DNA of 42,802 bases from a virus. The notes beneath the pieces are model-generated. The model was not told the DNA's origin, did no database searches, and worked only from the letters and a program-made list of their open reading frames with translations. The stretch lies in IMG/VR virus record IMGVR_UViG_3300042892_002365, positions 1-42,802 of that record. One strand, given 5' to 3'. Both the position numbers and the translations under genes were made by a program. Of this stretch, positions 7,313-17,053 are shown one piece after another (the stretch's first letter is position 1; the number at the start of each line of letters is the position of its first letter).

Positions 7313-8422
7313 CTACCCCCTCCAACCATTTGCACCTGAAGATGTTCCCGCATTAACACCAGGATTTAATCCCGATACACTATTGGAACCACTATCAGTT
7401 GCATAATAGAATTTCCAACTGTTATTTGTTTGACCCGTGCCATCATAAACTCCTAACATATATTGCCAATCTTGCCCCATGGTAAAGTTTTCTTCTCCAC
7501 AATTAGGGTGTGGTTTAGCAACCGTACCAATATTAGTGTCGTTTGATGTTGTCCATCTTCTTAAGTTATAACCACCATTGTACGAACCTTCATTGCCCGC
7601 ATATCCTTTACCTACCTTAGAACTAATACCCTTTTGTTGTCCGTGTGCGCTCCATAATGAACCATTTGTAAATGTTTCGGTTGAAAAATTAAATTTAACA
7701 CCATTACCCGAATTAAAAGCATATCCGTAATTTTCATCACAGAACGCCCCAGCACCTTCAGAAGAATTAAAACTAGATAAATTATAACCAGTAACTATAG
7801 CCTCATTAGATAAATTAAATTTATCAACACTTGTTTGTCCACCAGCAACAATCCAAGCGGCCTCTGTTTCTTTAAACATAACAGCCAAATCAGATCTTGC
7901 ACTCGTAATATCAAATTTAGATTGATGTGCATAGTTAGTTTCATTTGACATATTAACCGCAGTTGTATATGTTCCCTGTACATCGGAGGGACCTTTATGA
8001 GCATTGTCAGTATTTGCTGAAAAAACAAATAAGATAGTTTTACTACATGCCGCTTTTGTGTAGTTTGCCGGATAGTCCAATAATGCACCCATGTGGGTTG
8101 TTTGGTCTGTGGATACCACCGTTCTATGAACATTCTTCCATGGTGATGAGTCTTTATAACCACCAGCCAAATATGCATAATTAATTATTGTGCGATACTT
8201 GAACGCTGTATTCGCACTTTGTTGTGATGAAATTCTTTCCCATCCGTCATCGTTATTTGAAATTGCGGTATATACCATCATATAACTACCACTTGACGCT
8301 GTCTCTAAAAATAGTGACCCGATTGCTGGACTCGTTGGTCTATTAGCTCTTGTGTTCTTTGGTCCGGCAATAATTTGTGCAGCCCTCAAAGAACCACTTA
8401 CTTCCATATTTTCGTATATCAT
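7313..8422 (-). CDS. Virion structural / tail-fibre-associated protein, copy A
   Basis: The 369-residue protein resembles virion proteins of marine T4-like phages. A short N-terminal fibre-like stretch (MEVSGSLRAAQII, then PTSPAIGSLFLETASSGSYMMVY) leads into a domain rich in Gly, Asn, Tyr and Ser. That domain has recurring signatures GGYKDSSPWKNV, GKGYAGNEG, GEENFTMGQD and WKFYYATDSG. The N-terminal pattern is the same collar seen in the next gene, which is clearly a paralogue (see that entry). The domain probably forms a surface-exposed, possibly receptor-binding knob. It starts at ATG 8420-8422, and its stop TAG at 7313-7315 directly precedes a promoter-like site. Confidence 0.8.
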   Translation of the reverse strand: MIYENMEVSGSLRAAQIIAGPKNTRANRPTSPAIGSLFLETASSGSYMMVYTAISNNDDGWERISSQQSANTAFKYRTIINYAYLAGGYKDSSPWKNVHRTVVSTDQTTHMGALLDYPANYTKAACSKTILFVFSANTDNAHKGPSDVQGTYTTAVNMSNETNYAHQSKFDITSARSDLAVMFKETEAAWIVAGGQTSVDKFNLSNEAIVTGYNLSSFNSSEGAGAFCDENYGYAFNSGNGVKFNFSTETFTNGSLWSAHGQQKGISSKVGKGYAGNEGSYNGGYNLRRWTTSNDTNIGTVAKPHPNCGEENFTMGQDWQYMLGVYDGTGQTNNSWKFYYATDSGSNSVSGLNPGVNAGTSSGANGWRG

Positions 8423-8441
8423 ATCTTATAAATATTTTCTT

Positions 8442-9584
8442 TTATGCTCTCCATCCGCAGTGACCAGACGACATTCCACCATGGGTTGTTGGGTTTAATC
8501 CCGACACACTTGATGACCCTGTATCCGTTCCATAATAGAATTTCCAACTACCATTATTTTGTAAACCATCATAATTTCCAATCATATACTGATGGTCTTG
8601 CCCCATCGTAAAATTCTCTTCTCCACAATTTGGATAAGGTTTAGCTACGTTACCTATATTGGTTTCAGTCGCATAATCCCATCTTCTTAAATTATAACCC
8701 CCATTATATGTTCCTTCATTACCGGCGTAACCTTTACCTACTTTGGAACTGATACCTTTTTGTTGACCACTAGCACCCCATTGTTGTTTAACGTTCATTG
8801 TATCTGTGGCAAAGAATAATTTCATTCCACTTTCAGAACCATATCCATATCCATAATTTTCATCTGAGAATCCTGCGGCACCTAAACTACTTGTAATAGA
8901 TGAATTCTGTACATTGGTACTTGTATATGCATTATATAAATTGAGATACATAGTTTCATTAGTGAAATTAAACTTCTCAACTGCTGCAACCGCCCCTCCA
9001 AATATCCACGCAAATAATGTTTCTTGGAATAAAGTACCTGGTTGGTCTCTTGCGTTTGTTAAGTCCCATTTTGTTTGATGAGCGTACCCTGTTTCATTAA
9101 CCATATTAATACCTGTGGTGTATGTACTATTAACATCTGTTGCTGAGTGCCACGCGTTATCTGTATTAACTGACCACATGAATAATATTGTTTGACTACA
9201 TCCGCCTGAAGAATATGATGATGGATAATCCATTATATCACCAACACTAACCGTTTGGTCGGTTGAATTGATTGTTCTTTGTACTGTTTTCCAAGGTGAA
9301 GCATCTTTGTATCCACCCGCAGTATATGATGTTGTAATGATTGTTCTATATTTGAAAGCAATTCTTGAATCATCTTGTGAACCGATTGGTTCCCATCCCG
9401 CATCAATGTTATTGATACCATTATAAACCATAATGATACTACCACTTGATGAAGTTTCTAAATATAATGAACCCGTATCGGGTGTTGCGGGTCTATTACT
9501 TCTATCACCAGCAGGAACAATTAATTGTCCTGTTGAACCTCCAGTCGTTAATGAACCACTTACTATTACATTCTCTCTTAACAT
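8442..9584 (-). CDS. Virion structural / tail-fibre-associated protein, copy B
   Basis: This 380-residue protein is a paralogue of the next gene downstream. Both share the N-terminal layout (V-SGSL, RPxxPxxGSLxLE, SSGS-MVY), the FKYRTII segment, GGYKDxSPWKxVxRT, the long GQQKGISSKVGKGYAGNEG block and the GEENFTMGQD, WKFYY-TD and GLNP endings. The middle parts differ, as expected when exposed loops diversify. It ends HGGMSSGHCGWRA. Two tandem copies suggest either a hetero-oligomeric knob or alternative receptor-binding proteins. It starts at ATG 9582-9584 with a promoter-like site overlapping the 3' end of the giant fibre gene. Confidence 0.8.
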   Translation of the reverse strand: MLRENVIVSGSLTTGGSTGQLIVPAGDRSNRPATPDTGSLYLETSSSGSIIMVYNGINNIDAGWEPIGSQDDSRIAFKYRTIITTSYTAGGYKDASPWKTVQRTINSTDQTVSVGDIMDYPSSYSSGGCSQTILFMWSVNTDNAWHSATDVNSTYTTGINMVNETGYAHQTKWDLTNARDQPGTLFQETLFAWIFGGAVAAVEKFNFTNETMYLNLYNAYTSTNVQNSSITSSLGAAGFSDENYGYGYGSESGMKLFFATDTMNVKQQWGASGQQKGISSKVGKGYAGNEGTYNGGYNLRRWDYATETNIGNVAKPYPNCGEENFTMGQDHQYMIGNYDGLQNNGSWKFYYGTDTGSSSVSGLNPTTHGGMSSGHCGWRA

Positions 9585-9591
9585 ATTCTAT

Positions 9592-9620
9592 AATATACGT
9601 ATTTTATCTTACAACTACAA
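9592..9620 (-). promoter_or_regulatory. Candidate promoter for structural copy B
   Basis: On the minus strand TTGTAG (9615-9620), a 17-base spacer and TATATT (9592-9597) lie 8 bases before the start codon at 9584. The upstream half sits inside the last codons of the giant fibre gene. The form is the same as the other candidates, but the TTGTAG hexamer is a weaker match and the leader would be very short. Confidence 0.28.
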
Positions 9621-12600
9621 CCCTACCTGACCTAGAAGATGCAAAAGTTATTGTAACAACACTTGTACTTGTTGTAACAATTGATGATGGCCAGAACATA
9701 TTATCTGAACTGTCATAAACAAATACCGCCACGTCTTTTGTTCCTAAACTATGTGTAACTGTTACTGATGATACACTACTAAATGATGTTGAATATGATG
9801 AGTTTGAAATTGATTTAGCGGTACTTCCACCGATAGTTAATGCGGTGTGGAAATTTGGTATACCACCTCCACTAATTGAAAATATATACCCGGTATTTGT
9901 TCCATCATTTTTATAAATGTAAAATGGCGTTGTATCTGTATTAGATCTACCAACTATTTCCCATTTGTTATTTCCTGCAGAGTCTTGAAATTGAATAATG
10001 TTACCACTAGTTGAGGTCAACTCTCTTAATTTTAAAACCCGACTATCGGTATCACTGGTAAATATCGCAGCCTTAAATGTAGGTACTGCCGATGTTGCAA
10101 CTGATTGTCCTATGGATACGGTAACCGAACCTGTTGTTGTGTCAACACCAACACCCGTTCCCGCATTAACCGCAGTTACTTTAGCCGCGGTATATGTTGT
10201 TGATATTGAACTACCATTCCAAGTACCACTTGTAATTGTACCAACCGTTGCTAAATTCGATAATGACGTTAATGATGTATTTGAACTTGCTGTAATGTTT
10301 GTTGCATTTCCAGTTAATGTACCGATAAAATTACCAGAGTTCATTGTTACTCCCGAATTGTCAACAGTCATTATTTTAGTCCAAGTACCACCACCGGTTC
10401 CCGCTGAGTTATACCAGTGGGTTAAACCACCGGTGCTAAGACTATCAATTGCACCATGTGGAACGTTATCTCCATTTGCATCTGGTGCTCCCCACCAAAC
10501 TGATGCGGTTGATGTACCTCTAAAATATACTGTTCTACTTGTGTCTGTTGCATTTCCACCAAATGAATTACCAAATGTTACACTACTCGCGCCAGATGAA
10601 AATTTAACAAGGTTTGATGTCGCGGTGCCACTTCTTAAATAAGTTGCAGTTACTCCGGCAAATGTTGGTGTTGATGTTGTTGCAATACTTTGTGGTAAAC
10701 TTAATGTAACTCCACCTGTACTTGCACTAACCGTTACTTGATTACTTGTTCCTGTTAAAGATGTCACACCACTATTTGTGACTGTAACGGCACCTGTTGT
10801 TGTATCAACACTAATACCAGTTCCTGAACTTACACTTGTAACTTTAGCTGCGGTGTATGTTGTACTAATCGATGAACCATTCCAAACACCCGTACCAATT
10901 GTACCAACAGTTGTGATAGCCAATGCATTTATTCTTGTTAATGTTTCATCTCCTGTATTTGTTCCTGATGATGTTCCGCTAAAGTTTGCTGCCGTCATGT
11001 TATAACCAAAGGTTGCTACACCGGTTGTTTGGTTTAACGTTAAGACATCCACTGCAAGTGTTTCACTATAACATATATAATTGTTAGATGTTAAATTTTC
11101 TCTTAAACCTATAAACCATTTAGAACTACCCGCGGTTTGATAATATAAACCAACGTAATTTGATGTTGCAGGTCTGTTTAAATTCAACCCTCCTGTTGAG
11201 TAGTTAATTGTTATTGCATTACTTGTTGAGGCTCCTCTACCTGTAACTGTTGACAATGTTTCACTTGTTGCCAATCCCTGTAAAGAACCTGTAAATGCTG
11301 TTGATGTAACCGAAATTAATCCAGCCAAGGATGTTGAAGTTGCCCCTAAAGATGTTGACGTGGAACCTATTGTTATTGATGAATTCGTTAATTGTGAATT
11401 ACTTAATCCCGTAACTTGTGAAGAACCAGATACTACACCTTCAGCGTTAAGTTTTGTTTTTACTCTTGCATCGGTATAATACAAATATGATGCGTTCTCA
11501 CTTAAATTTGCAGTAGTTGCGGTTCCTAAATAAGAACCACTCATTACTGTGTCGGTGTTCATTTTTGTTTTAACACCTGTGGTAAATGTCGCCGACGCCG
11601 TGTCAATTGCAATATCATCAGCGTTTACTGTTATACCATTACCCGCACCTACATTAATTGTCCGTGTTGTTGATATATCACCACCGCCCGTTAAACCACT
11701 ACCCGCAGTAATTGAAACTGCCGTGTGGTCAATATGTTGATTCGCAACGTAATTTGTAGTTGCATTATGATTAACTTGAATAGAACCACTTAAAACACCT
11801 TCAGTATTTAATTTTGTTTTAATGGTTGTATTAATTGAACTAGTGAAAGAATTTAATGAACCTGTTGAAGTTTCGACATTACCTATTCTTGTAACGGCAT
11901 TGTTAAACTCAGTTTCTCTTACTAATCTTTGTTCTGAACCTATCTGACCCGCAACCCAATAGTCATTTGCTGCGTCCCATAGTAATGATCCTGAAATTTG
12001 ATTAGGGGCTGTGGTGTCTTTAACTCTTAAACCCGCAAAGGATGCACCACTACCATTTAAATTAATAAGATTATTATCAACATCTAATGTTGTTGTATTA
12101 ACATTTGTTGTTGTACCTTTAACTAAGAAGTTACCTCTAACGGTTAAATTCGAACCTGTTAATTCTATTGCGGTTAATAATGATGACGTAAAAGTATTTA
12201 AACTTCCTGTTGCCGACTCAATTGCAGTTATATTAGGATTAGTAATAACCCCGGTTACTTTTAAAGTACCCGTTACTTCTGTATTTGAATTAATGGATAC
12301 CTTAGAACCATTATCGAATATACTTGAAGTTGTTAAATGGTGACCGTGTCCGTTATTTTCTACCTTTGTTAGGTAATTCCCATCTAATAGTGGTGCGTTG
12401 TCAATATCATTACCTAAAGGACCAAATAACATGATGCTAGCATCATTGGTACCCGTATCCGCATGTTTAAATTTCCATTGATTTGTTAATGAATCATAAA
12501 ATAATGAAGCGGTAATGTTTGTTGAACCAGAATCAAAAACGGAAATACCCGCATATCTAAATGCTGGACTATCTGTGTTTAATACAATTGTATTGGTTCC

Positions 12601-14898
12601 AATTGACACTGCAGATGCAGTAATATTTTCTAAAGATGATGAACCCTGTACAATTAAATTTTGACTAATGTAAAGTGAACCTGTTATTGTTTGTGTTCCT
12701 TGAAAATTATTACTACCTGTTGTTGCATAACTTCCAGTTTTTGCTTCAATTGAATCTACCCGATTTTTTGTACCTAATGTTGTGGTTGCAACACTAGAAC
12801 TTAAACTTCCAATACTAGATGATAATCCACTTGTTGTTGTTGCAAAACTAGAACTTAATCCAGATGTAGTTGTTGCAATTGATGAACTTAATGAACCGAC
12901 ACTAGAACTTAATCCAGATGTGGTTGTTGCAACTGAGGATGATAAACTTCCAATACTAGAACTTAATTCAGATGTGGTTGTTGCTACACTAGAACTTAAT
13001 GAACCGATACTAGAACTTAAACCAGATGTGGTTGTTGCTACACTAGAACTTAATGAACCGATACTAGAACTTAATCCAGATGTTGTAGTTGCAATTGATG
13101 AACTAAACGTACTATAACCCGTTGTGCCCGTTATAGTGACTTGTATTGAGCCAGATAAGACACCATCTAAGTTCATCTTATCTTTTATAGTTGTATTAAT
13201 AGAACTAGTAAATAAATTTAATGAACCGGTACTTGTTTCAATAGAGTCAACTCTATTTTTAGTATCTAATGTTGTTGTTGCAACAGAAGATGATAAATTT
13301 CCGATTGAGCTAGAAACTGAAGAACTTAAACCACTTGTTGTAGCCGCAACAGAAGATGATAAATTTCCGATTGAGCTAGAAACTGAAGAACTTAAACCAC
13401 TTGTTGTAGCCTCAACAGAAGAAGATAAACTACCAATACTAGAACTTAAACCAGATGTGGTTGTAGCTACTGAACTTGATAAACTACCAATACTAGAACT
13501 TAAACCAGATGTGGTTGTAGCTACTGAACTTGATAATCCACTTGTTGTAGTTGCAACGGAACTTGATAATGAACCTATACTTGTAGATATACTTGAGCTG
13601 AATGTTGAATATCCCGTTGTTCCCGTTATTATAACTTGAACGCTTCCAGTTATAACAGCTTCTGTATTAAGTTTATTTTTAATTGTATTATCGATGGAAC
13701 TAGTAAATGAATTCAAACTACTCGTTGCAGACTCGATTGATGTTAACCGACTATTTTGTGTTGAGTTGGTTGAATCGTTTGAACTTGTATATGATTGAAA
13801 TGTTGTTTCATCCAATTTTCCTGTTCCAATTGCTTGACCATTCAATGTAATTGAACCTGTGATATCAACGGAACCGGTCACCACTAAGGACCCACTTGTT
13901 CTTTGAATATTTGTAAAGTTATTTGACCCGGTTGTGGCAAGTGCAGTTGTATCTACGTTAATGAGACCAATACTAGATTGACCATGTAGAAAATCCGAAT
14001 ACACTGTTATAGAATTACCCATACCAACATGAAAGTCGCAGTAATAATAGAGTGTTGCTGCGGTAGCATCGGTAACCTCAACTTCAATATAAAAAGGGTC
14101 GGCATTAGTTGTTACTCCGGTGGTATATTCCGTACCTCCATTGTGTCTCCCGTTGTCAATTAAAGAGAAACGTAATGGATGCTGCCCTATGTTATTATAA
14201 TAAAATCTATATTTGAATCCCCTAATGAAGGATAACCTTGGGTTCTTAACTCCGTTGATGAAATATTTTCCACCTCCATCTGTTAGGGTCATATCAACAA
14301 TGTTGTTACCACCCAATTCGACTTTATTAAGTTTTAATGTTCCTGTAATTTCGGTATTTGAATTAACTCTTAAACCATTTGCTGAGGAGATTGATGCTGT
14401 TGCACTACCATCTGCAATCCGTGTTAAATTAAGACCCGTAACTCCACTTGCAGGAATATTGTATAGATTTGTACCATCTCCCTTAAATGAACCCGATATC
14501 TGTCCTGTGGCCGTTAATGTCCCTGTAATTTCGGTATTTGTATTAACTCTTAAACCATCCGTACTTGAAATTGATGCGGTAGATGAACCTTCAGCGATTT
14601 GAGATAGGTTTAACCCTGTAATTCCACTTGCGGGAATACCATACAAACCAGTACCACTACCCATAAAAGAACCCGTAAATGAACCTGTGTTATAAGAGGA
14701 GGTAAATGTGTTGAAGCTAGAGGTTAAAGTGTATTTTGGAGCAAAGGAAGCGGTATCTGCACTGGTAATATTACCAGAAACACTACCATTAATGGTGCCG
14801 AGTACGTTTAAGTTACCCGAAACGAGTAAATCATTGGAAATTTCGGCTGATGAGGATACTGATAAACTCCCCGATATGTGTGCGTCAAATATTTTCAT
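9604..14898 (-). CDS. Giant repeat-rich tail fibre / adhesin (1764 aa)
   Basis: The 1764-residue protein is dominated by Ser, Thr, Gly and Asn and starts MKIFDAHISGSLSVSSSAEI, typical of marine-phage fibre proteins. Residues about 60-200 carry two GDGTNLYNIPASG-type beta repeats (GSGTGLYGIPASGITGLNL and its partner). Residues about 430-705 hold coiled-coil-like SSSVATTTSGLSSSIGSL repeats, interrupted by a TKNRVDSIETSTGSLN element that also recurs. Later repeats include GTGVWNGSSISTTYTAAKV, present twice with a following GTG-VDTTTG-VTV. The last 60 residues (VTHSLGTKDVAVFVYDS, then VVTITFASSRSG) form a tip domain common in such fibres. It is the longest gene here and should be the trimeric host-contact fibre. 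Start is ATG 14896-14898. Confidence 0.88.
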   Translation of the reverse strand: MKIFDAHISGSLSVSSSAEISNDLLVSGNLNVLGTINGSVSGNITSADTASFAPKYTLTSSFNTFTSSYNTGSFTGSFMGSGTGLYGIPASGITGLNLSQIAEGSSTASISSTDGLRVNTNTEITGTLTATGQISGSFKGDGTNLYNIPASGVTGLNLTRIADGSATASISSANGLRVNSNTEITGTLKLNKVELGGNNIVDMTLTDGGGKYFINGVKNPRLSFIRGFKYRFYYNNIGQHPLRFSLIDNGRHNGGTEYTTGVTTNADPFYIEVEVTDATAATLYYYCDFHVGMGNSITVYSDFLHGQSSIGLINVDTTALATTGSNNFTNIQRTSGSLVVTGSVDITGSITLNGQAIGTGKLDETTFQSYTSSNDSTNSTQNSRLTSIESATSSLNSFTSSIDNTIKNKLNTEAVITGSVQVIITGTTGYSTFSSSISTSIGSLSSSVATTTSGLSSSVATTTSGLSSSIGSLSSSVATTTSGLSSSIGSLSSSVEATTSGLSSSVSSSIGNLSSSVAATTSGLSSSVSSSIGNLSSSVATTTLDTKNRVDSIETSTGSLNLFTSSINTTIKDKMNLDGVLSGSIQVTITGTTGYSTFSSSIATTTSGLSSSIGSLSSSVATTTSGLSSSIGSLSSSVATTTSELSSSIGSLSSSVATTTSGLSSSVGSLSSSIATTTSGLSSSFATTTSGLSSSIGSLSSSVATTTLGTKNRVDSIEAKTGSYATTGSNNFQGTQTITGSLYISQNLIVQGSSSLENITASAVSIGTNTIVLNTDSPAFRYAGISVFDSGSTNITASLFYDSLTNQWKFKHADTGTNDASIMLFGPLGNDIDNAPLLDGNYLTKVENNGHGHHLTTSSIFDNGSKVSINSNTEVTGTLKVTGVITNPNITAIESATGSLNTFTSSLLTAIELTGSNLTVRGNFLVKGTTTNVNTTTLDVDNNLINLNGSGASFAGLRVKDTTAPNQISGSLLWDAANDYWVAGQIGSEQRLVRETEFNNAVTRIGNVETSTGSLNSFTSSINTTIKTKLNTEGVLSGSIQVNHNATTNYVANQHIDHTAVSITAGSGLTGGGDISTTRTINVGAGNGITVNADDIAIDTASATFTTGVKTKMNTDTVMSGSYLGTATTANLSENASYLYYTDARVKTKLNAEGVVSGSSQVTGLSNSQLTNSSITIGSTSTSLGATSTSLAGLISVTSTAFTGSLQGLATSETLSTVTGRGASTSNAITINYSTGGLNLNRPATSNYVGLYYQTAGSSKWFIGLRENLTSNNYICYSETLAVDVLTLNQTTGVATFGYNMTAANFSGTSSGTNTGDETLTRINALAITTVGTIGTGVWNGSSISTTYTAAKVTSVSSGTGISVDTTTGAVTVTNSGVTSLTGTSNQVTVSASTGGVTLSLPQSIATTSTPTFAGVTATYLRSGTATSNLVKFSSGASSVTFGNSFGGNATDTSRTVYFRGTSTASVWWGAPDANGDNVPHGAIDSLSTGGLTHWYNSAGTGGGTWTKIMTVDNSGVTMNSGNFIGTLTGNATNITASSNTSLTSLSNLATVGTITSGTWNGSSISTTYTAAKVTAVNAGTGVGVDTTTGSVTVSIGQSVATSAVPTFKAAIFTSDTDSRVLKLRELTSTSGNIIQFQDSAGNNKWEIVGRSNTDTTPFYIYKNDGTNTGYIFSISGGGIPNFHTALTIGGSTAKSISNSSYSTSFSSVSSVTVTHSLGTKDVAVFVYDSSDNMFWPSSIVTTSTSVVTITFASSRSGRVVVVR
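12785..13110 (-). repeat. In-gene tandem repeats of the fibre, block 1
   Basis: About six imperfect copies of a 54-base unit encode SSSVATTTSGLSSSIGSL-like 18-residue repeats near fibre residues 597-705. Neighbouring copies at 12970-13090 are almost identical at the DNA level, a sign of recent slippage or unequal recombination. The block lengthens a probable coiled-coil shaft. The mirrored valine/leucine-rich frames on the plus strand are shadows of this repeat. Confidence 0.8.
13268..13605 (-). repeat. In-gene tandem repeats of the fibre, block 2
   Basis: A second run of the same SSS-ATTTSGLSSS repeat family encodes fibre residues about 432-544. It includes two near-identical copies of a variant unit with SSSVSSSIGNL (around 13279-13400) and two near-identical units around 13430-13520. 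Both blocks end in the shared DTKNRVDSIE / GTKNRVDSIE element, so the whole module may itself have been duplicated. Confidence 0.78.
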
Positions 14899-14972
14899 CT
14901 AAATATGGTATTATACTTAGATAAATACTCAAATTATTGAACCGGAATCCTATTATTTTTAAAAGGGGTATA

Positions 14973-15590
14973 TTATAATTGGGGTAGAAGTAAAATGTCT
15001 CTTCCAAGGTGTGTTATATTGTAAGAATACCTATTTTTCATCATGTTTGAGGTGGTAACCTCCAAATCTTCATACCAATCTCCCTCAAATAAAATATATG
15101 GTTTTTTTTCTATCACATCTAACCATTCAACCATGCCATTAATGATGTTGGTGTCGTGTCCCTCGGCATCTATCTTAATGAAATCAATCTTTCTATCTTT
15201 GACCCAATCACTAAATTTTATACAATATATGTCTTCCACAAAATGTGGGTGAATTTCCATACCTTCTGTATAAATCTTATTGTAACCAAAATTTTGTTCA
15301 GAACATAAAAACCTTTTAAATCCGTTTTCATTACTAAACCCGATATTTTCAAACTCCACTATTGGGTTACCTTCAAATTTCCTTAGACATTCCTCATAGT
15401 ATGGTTTTATCGGTTCAATTAGAATAACTTTACTTAGGTTAACTTTCTCCATAATTCGTTTTGATATTAATCCAGTATTTGCACCAATATCAACCAATAC
15501 GTCACCCTCATTTAAACAATCAACAATGGCATTAATATTACCACACATAAATTGTTCATATATCCCCTCAAATTCTTCTATTGTAAACAT
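14973..15590 (-). CDS. FkbM-family SAM-dependent methyltransferase
   Basis: The 205-residue protein has the FkbM-type methyltransferase core. VLVDIGANTGLIS at residues 31-43 is the SAM-binding motif I, KVILIEPI is motif II, and the family's IDFIKIDAEGHDTNIINGM is the acidic catalytic-region signature. FkbM enzymes O-methylate sugars or polyketide hydroxyls. It starts at ATG 15588-15590 in a TAATG overlap with the SGNH gene upstream, so the two are translationally coupled. It is the last gene of the modification island before the fibre gene. The acceptor is probably a sugar on a phage or host surface, which is inference from the neighbouring glycosyltransferases. Confidence 0.88.
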   Translation of the reverse strand: MFTIEEFEGIYEQFMCGNINAIVDCLNEGDVLVDIGANTGLISKRIMEKVNLSKVILIEPIKPYYEECLRKFEGNPIVEFENIGFSNENGFKRFLCSEQNFGYNKIYTEGMEIHPHFVEDIYCIKFSDWVKDRKIDFIKIDAEGHDTNIINGMVEWLDVIEKKPYILFEGDWYEDLEVTTSNMMKNRYSYNITHLGRDILLLPQL

Positions 15591-16390
15591 TATATTAATT
15601 TTGATTTAAAATTATCAAATGGTATGTAATTTGGGAAATTTAATAAAATATAATCGTGTAATTTATTGGCGTAACTTTTATTTTGTTTGGGTCCTGGATG
15701 ACCACCATCAACACCCTTATCAATAAAAAATAGGTATTCCCCATCAAATCTATTATATTCACTATATTCGATTGGTATACCGAATGACCCATTCCAAATC
15801 CAATTACAATTTTTAGATTCTAAAAATAATTTTATTAGTTGGTGATTTTTATACCAATTAATAAAATCTTCATTATCGTTTTGTAACTCGGTTAAATAAT
15901 TTTGTGTTTGTTTACCGTCTTCGGTTCCATTCATATATCCCCATGAATGAGTTGGCACAAATGGTTCCACTCCTCCATCTTTTGTATACACTTCCCTTCT
16001 TAATGGTGATGGGTACATTACTAACACTAAATCCGGTTTTATCACATCATAATATGACATCAAACATCTAACAATAAAATCATTACTTCTACCACCCACA
16101 CCAAAATTCATATTAACACCGTTTGGTATAAGATTTGTAAATTGCGTTGGCCACGTATTATTGTAATCAACACCAACACCTTCGGTATGTGAACAACCTA
16201 ATGACATTACTTTAAACCCCTCTTTTTTTACACTATCACCTCTAAATCCTAATTCATTATATGTATATGTACACAACCTCGTATTATCGGAACCCGATGT
16301 TTTATGTGTTTTTCCCTTTCTTTCATTTAAATTAAATTGAAATGAAGATATTTCAAATCCCTCCAATGTCCAATATTTTAATGGATTCAT
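15590..16390 (-). CDS. SGNH/GDSL-type hydrolase-like protein
   Basis: The 266-residue protein shows the SGNH block I as SLGCSHTEGVGVDYNNTWP, with the candidate nucleophile Ser67. A later GVGGRSND fits the Gly/Asn blocks, and DGGHPGPKQN near residues 228-238 fits the Asp/His catalytic block. Such proteins are esterases or acyltransferases that add or remove acetyl or other acyl groups on glycans. There is no signal peptide, so it should act in the cytoplasm. It ends KSKLI in the recurrent junction motif and overlaps the FkbM start by one base. Confidence 0.75.
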   Translation of the reverse strand: MNPLKYWTLEGFEISSFQFNLNERKGKTHKTSGSDNTRLCTYTYNELGFRGDSVKKEGFKVMSLGCSHTEGVGVDYNNTWPTQFTNLIPNGVNMNFGVGGRSNDFIVRCLMSYYDVIKPDLVLVMYPSPLRREVYTKDGGVEPFVPTHSWGYMNGTEDGKQTQNYLTELQNDNEDFINWYKNHQLIKLFLESKNCNWIWNGSFGIPIEYSEYNRFDGEYLFFIDKGVDGGHPGPKQNKSYANKLHDYILLNFPNYIPFDNFKSKLI

Positions 16391-16399
16391 ATTTTATAA

Positions 16400-17053
16400 T
16401 TATATTAATTTGTTTTTTTTATAATATGGAGGTTTTGTTTTTATCATTTTAACATACTCCGAATATGGGTTCCAATTAGTTCCATTTTGTATGTATTGTG
16501 ACTCCGCATTCCATCTATTCTTTTCAACATCTTCAATATTAATTGTTTTAATATATTTTCCTTTAACCCACCAAAAATTTCCTGAATAAATTAAATTGTT
16601 TACATTTTCTAATAATAAACCATATGTGTTAAAATCGGTACTATTAAACAAATTAAAAACATGATTGTGGTTTTTTATGTTAACATCTTGCATTCTGTTT
16701 CTCCAAATTACATTTTCTTTATAATCATCACTTTTTTGTTTAGATGCTCCCTTAGTGTGTAGGTAAAAAATTAAATCGTTATCATCAAATGTTGATTTAT
16801 GTGTTTCTATTAAGTCTAAAGTTACAAACTCATTGCATTCATTTTTAATATCACAAACAACTATATGATTTGATTTATTGTACTTGTCGATTAATTTAAT
16901 AATATTATCTATTGGTATGTTTTCTTCCGATAAACATATTCCAATGTTTATTATATGTTTAAAATTAAAATGGGTTTCCATTAAAGAAAGTTGTTCTTCT
17001 ATAATCGACTCAACCCCATCAATTGCGTAAATATGGTAATATATTCTTATCAT
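16400..17053 (-). CDS. Glycosyltransferase-like protein with HTKG motif
   Basis: The 217-residue protein starts RIYYHIYAIDG and contains DLIFYLHTKGASKQ (His99-Thr-Lys-Gly102) followed later by IYSGNFWWVKGKYI. Both patterns are typical of small glycosyltransferase-like proteins in polysaccharide clusters, where a [KH]-T-K-G loop follows the nucleotide-sugar strand. No classic DxD is obvious, so donor and activity are open. It overlaps the sulfotransferase gene by 4 bases (ATGA) and ends KKNKLI in the shared junction motif, with a 9-base gap before the SGNH gene. Confidence 0.6.
   Translation of the reverse strand: MIRIYYHIYAIDGVESIIEEQLSLMETHFNFKHIINIGICLSEENIPIDNIIKLIDKYNKSNHIVVCDIKNECNEFVTLDLIETHKSTFDDNDLIFYLHTKGASKQKSDDYKENVIWRNRMQDVNIKNHNHVFNLFNSTDFNTYGLLLENVNNLIYSGNFWWVKGKYIKTINIEDVEKNRWNAESQYIQNGTNWNPYSEYVKMIKTKPPYYKKNKLI

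Noticed and set aside
12785-13605. CRISPR-like regularly spaced repeats
   Set aside because: The units are contiguous, in frame and protein-coding; there are no variable spacers.
9998-14902. Long plus-strand frames rich in Val, Pro and Leu
   Set aside because: They are mirror shadows of the fibre gene's Ser/Thr-rich repeats and lack starts, signals or motifs of their own.
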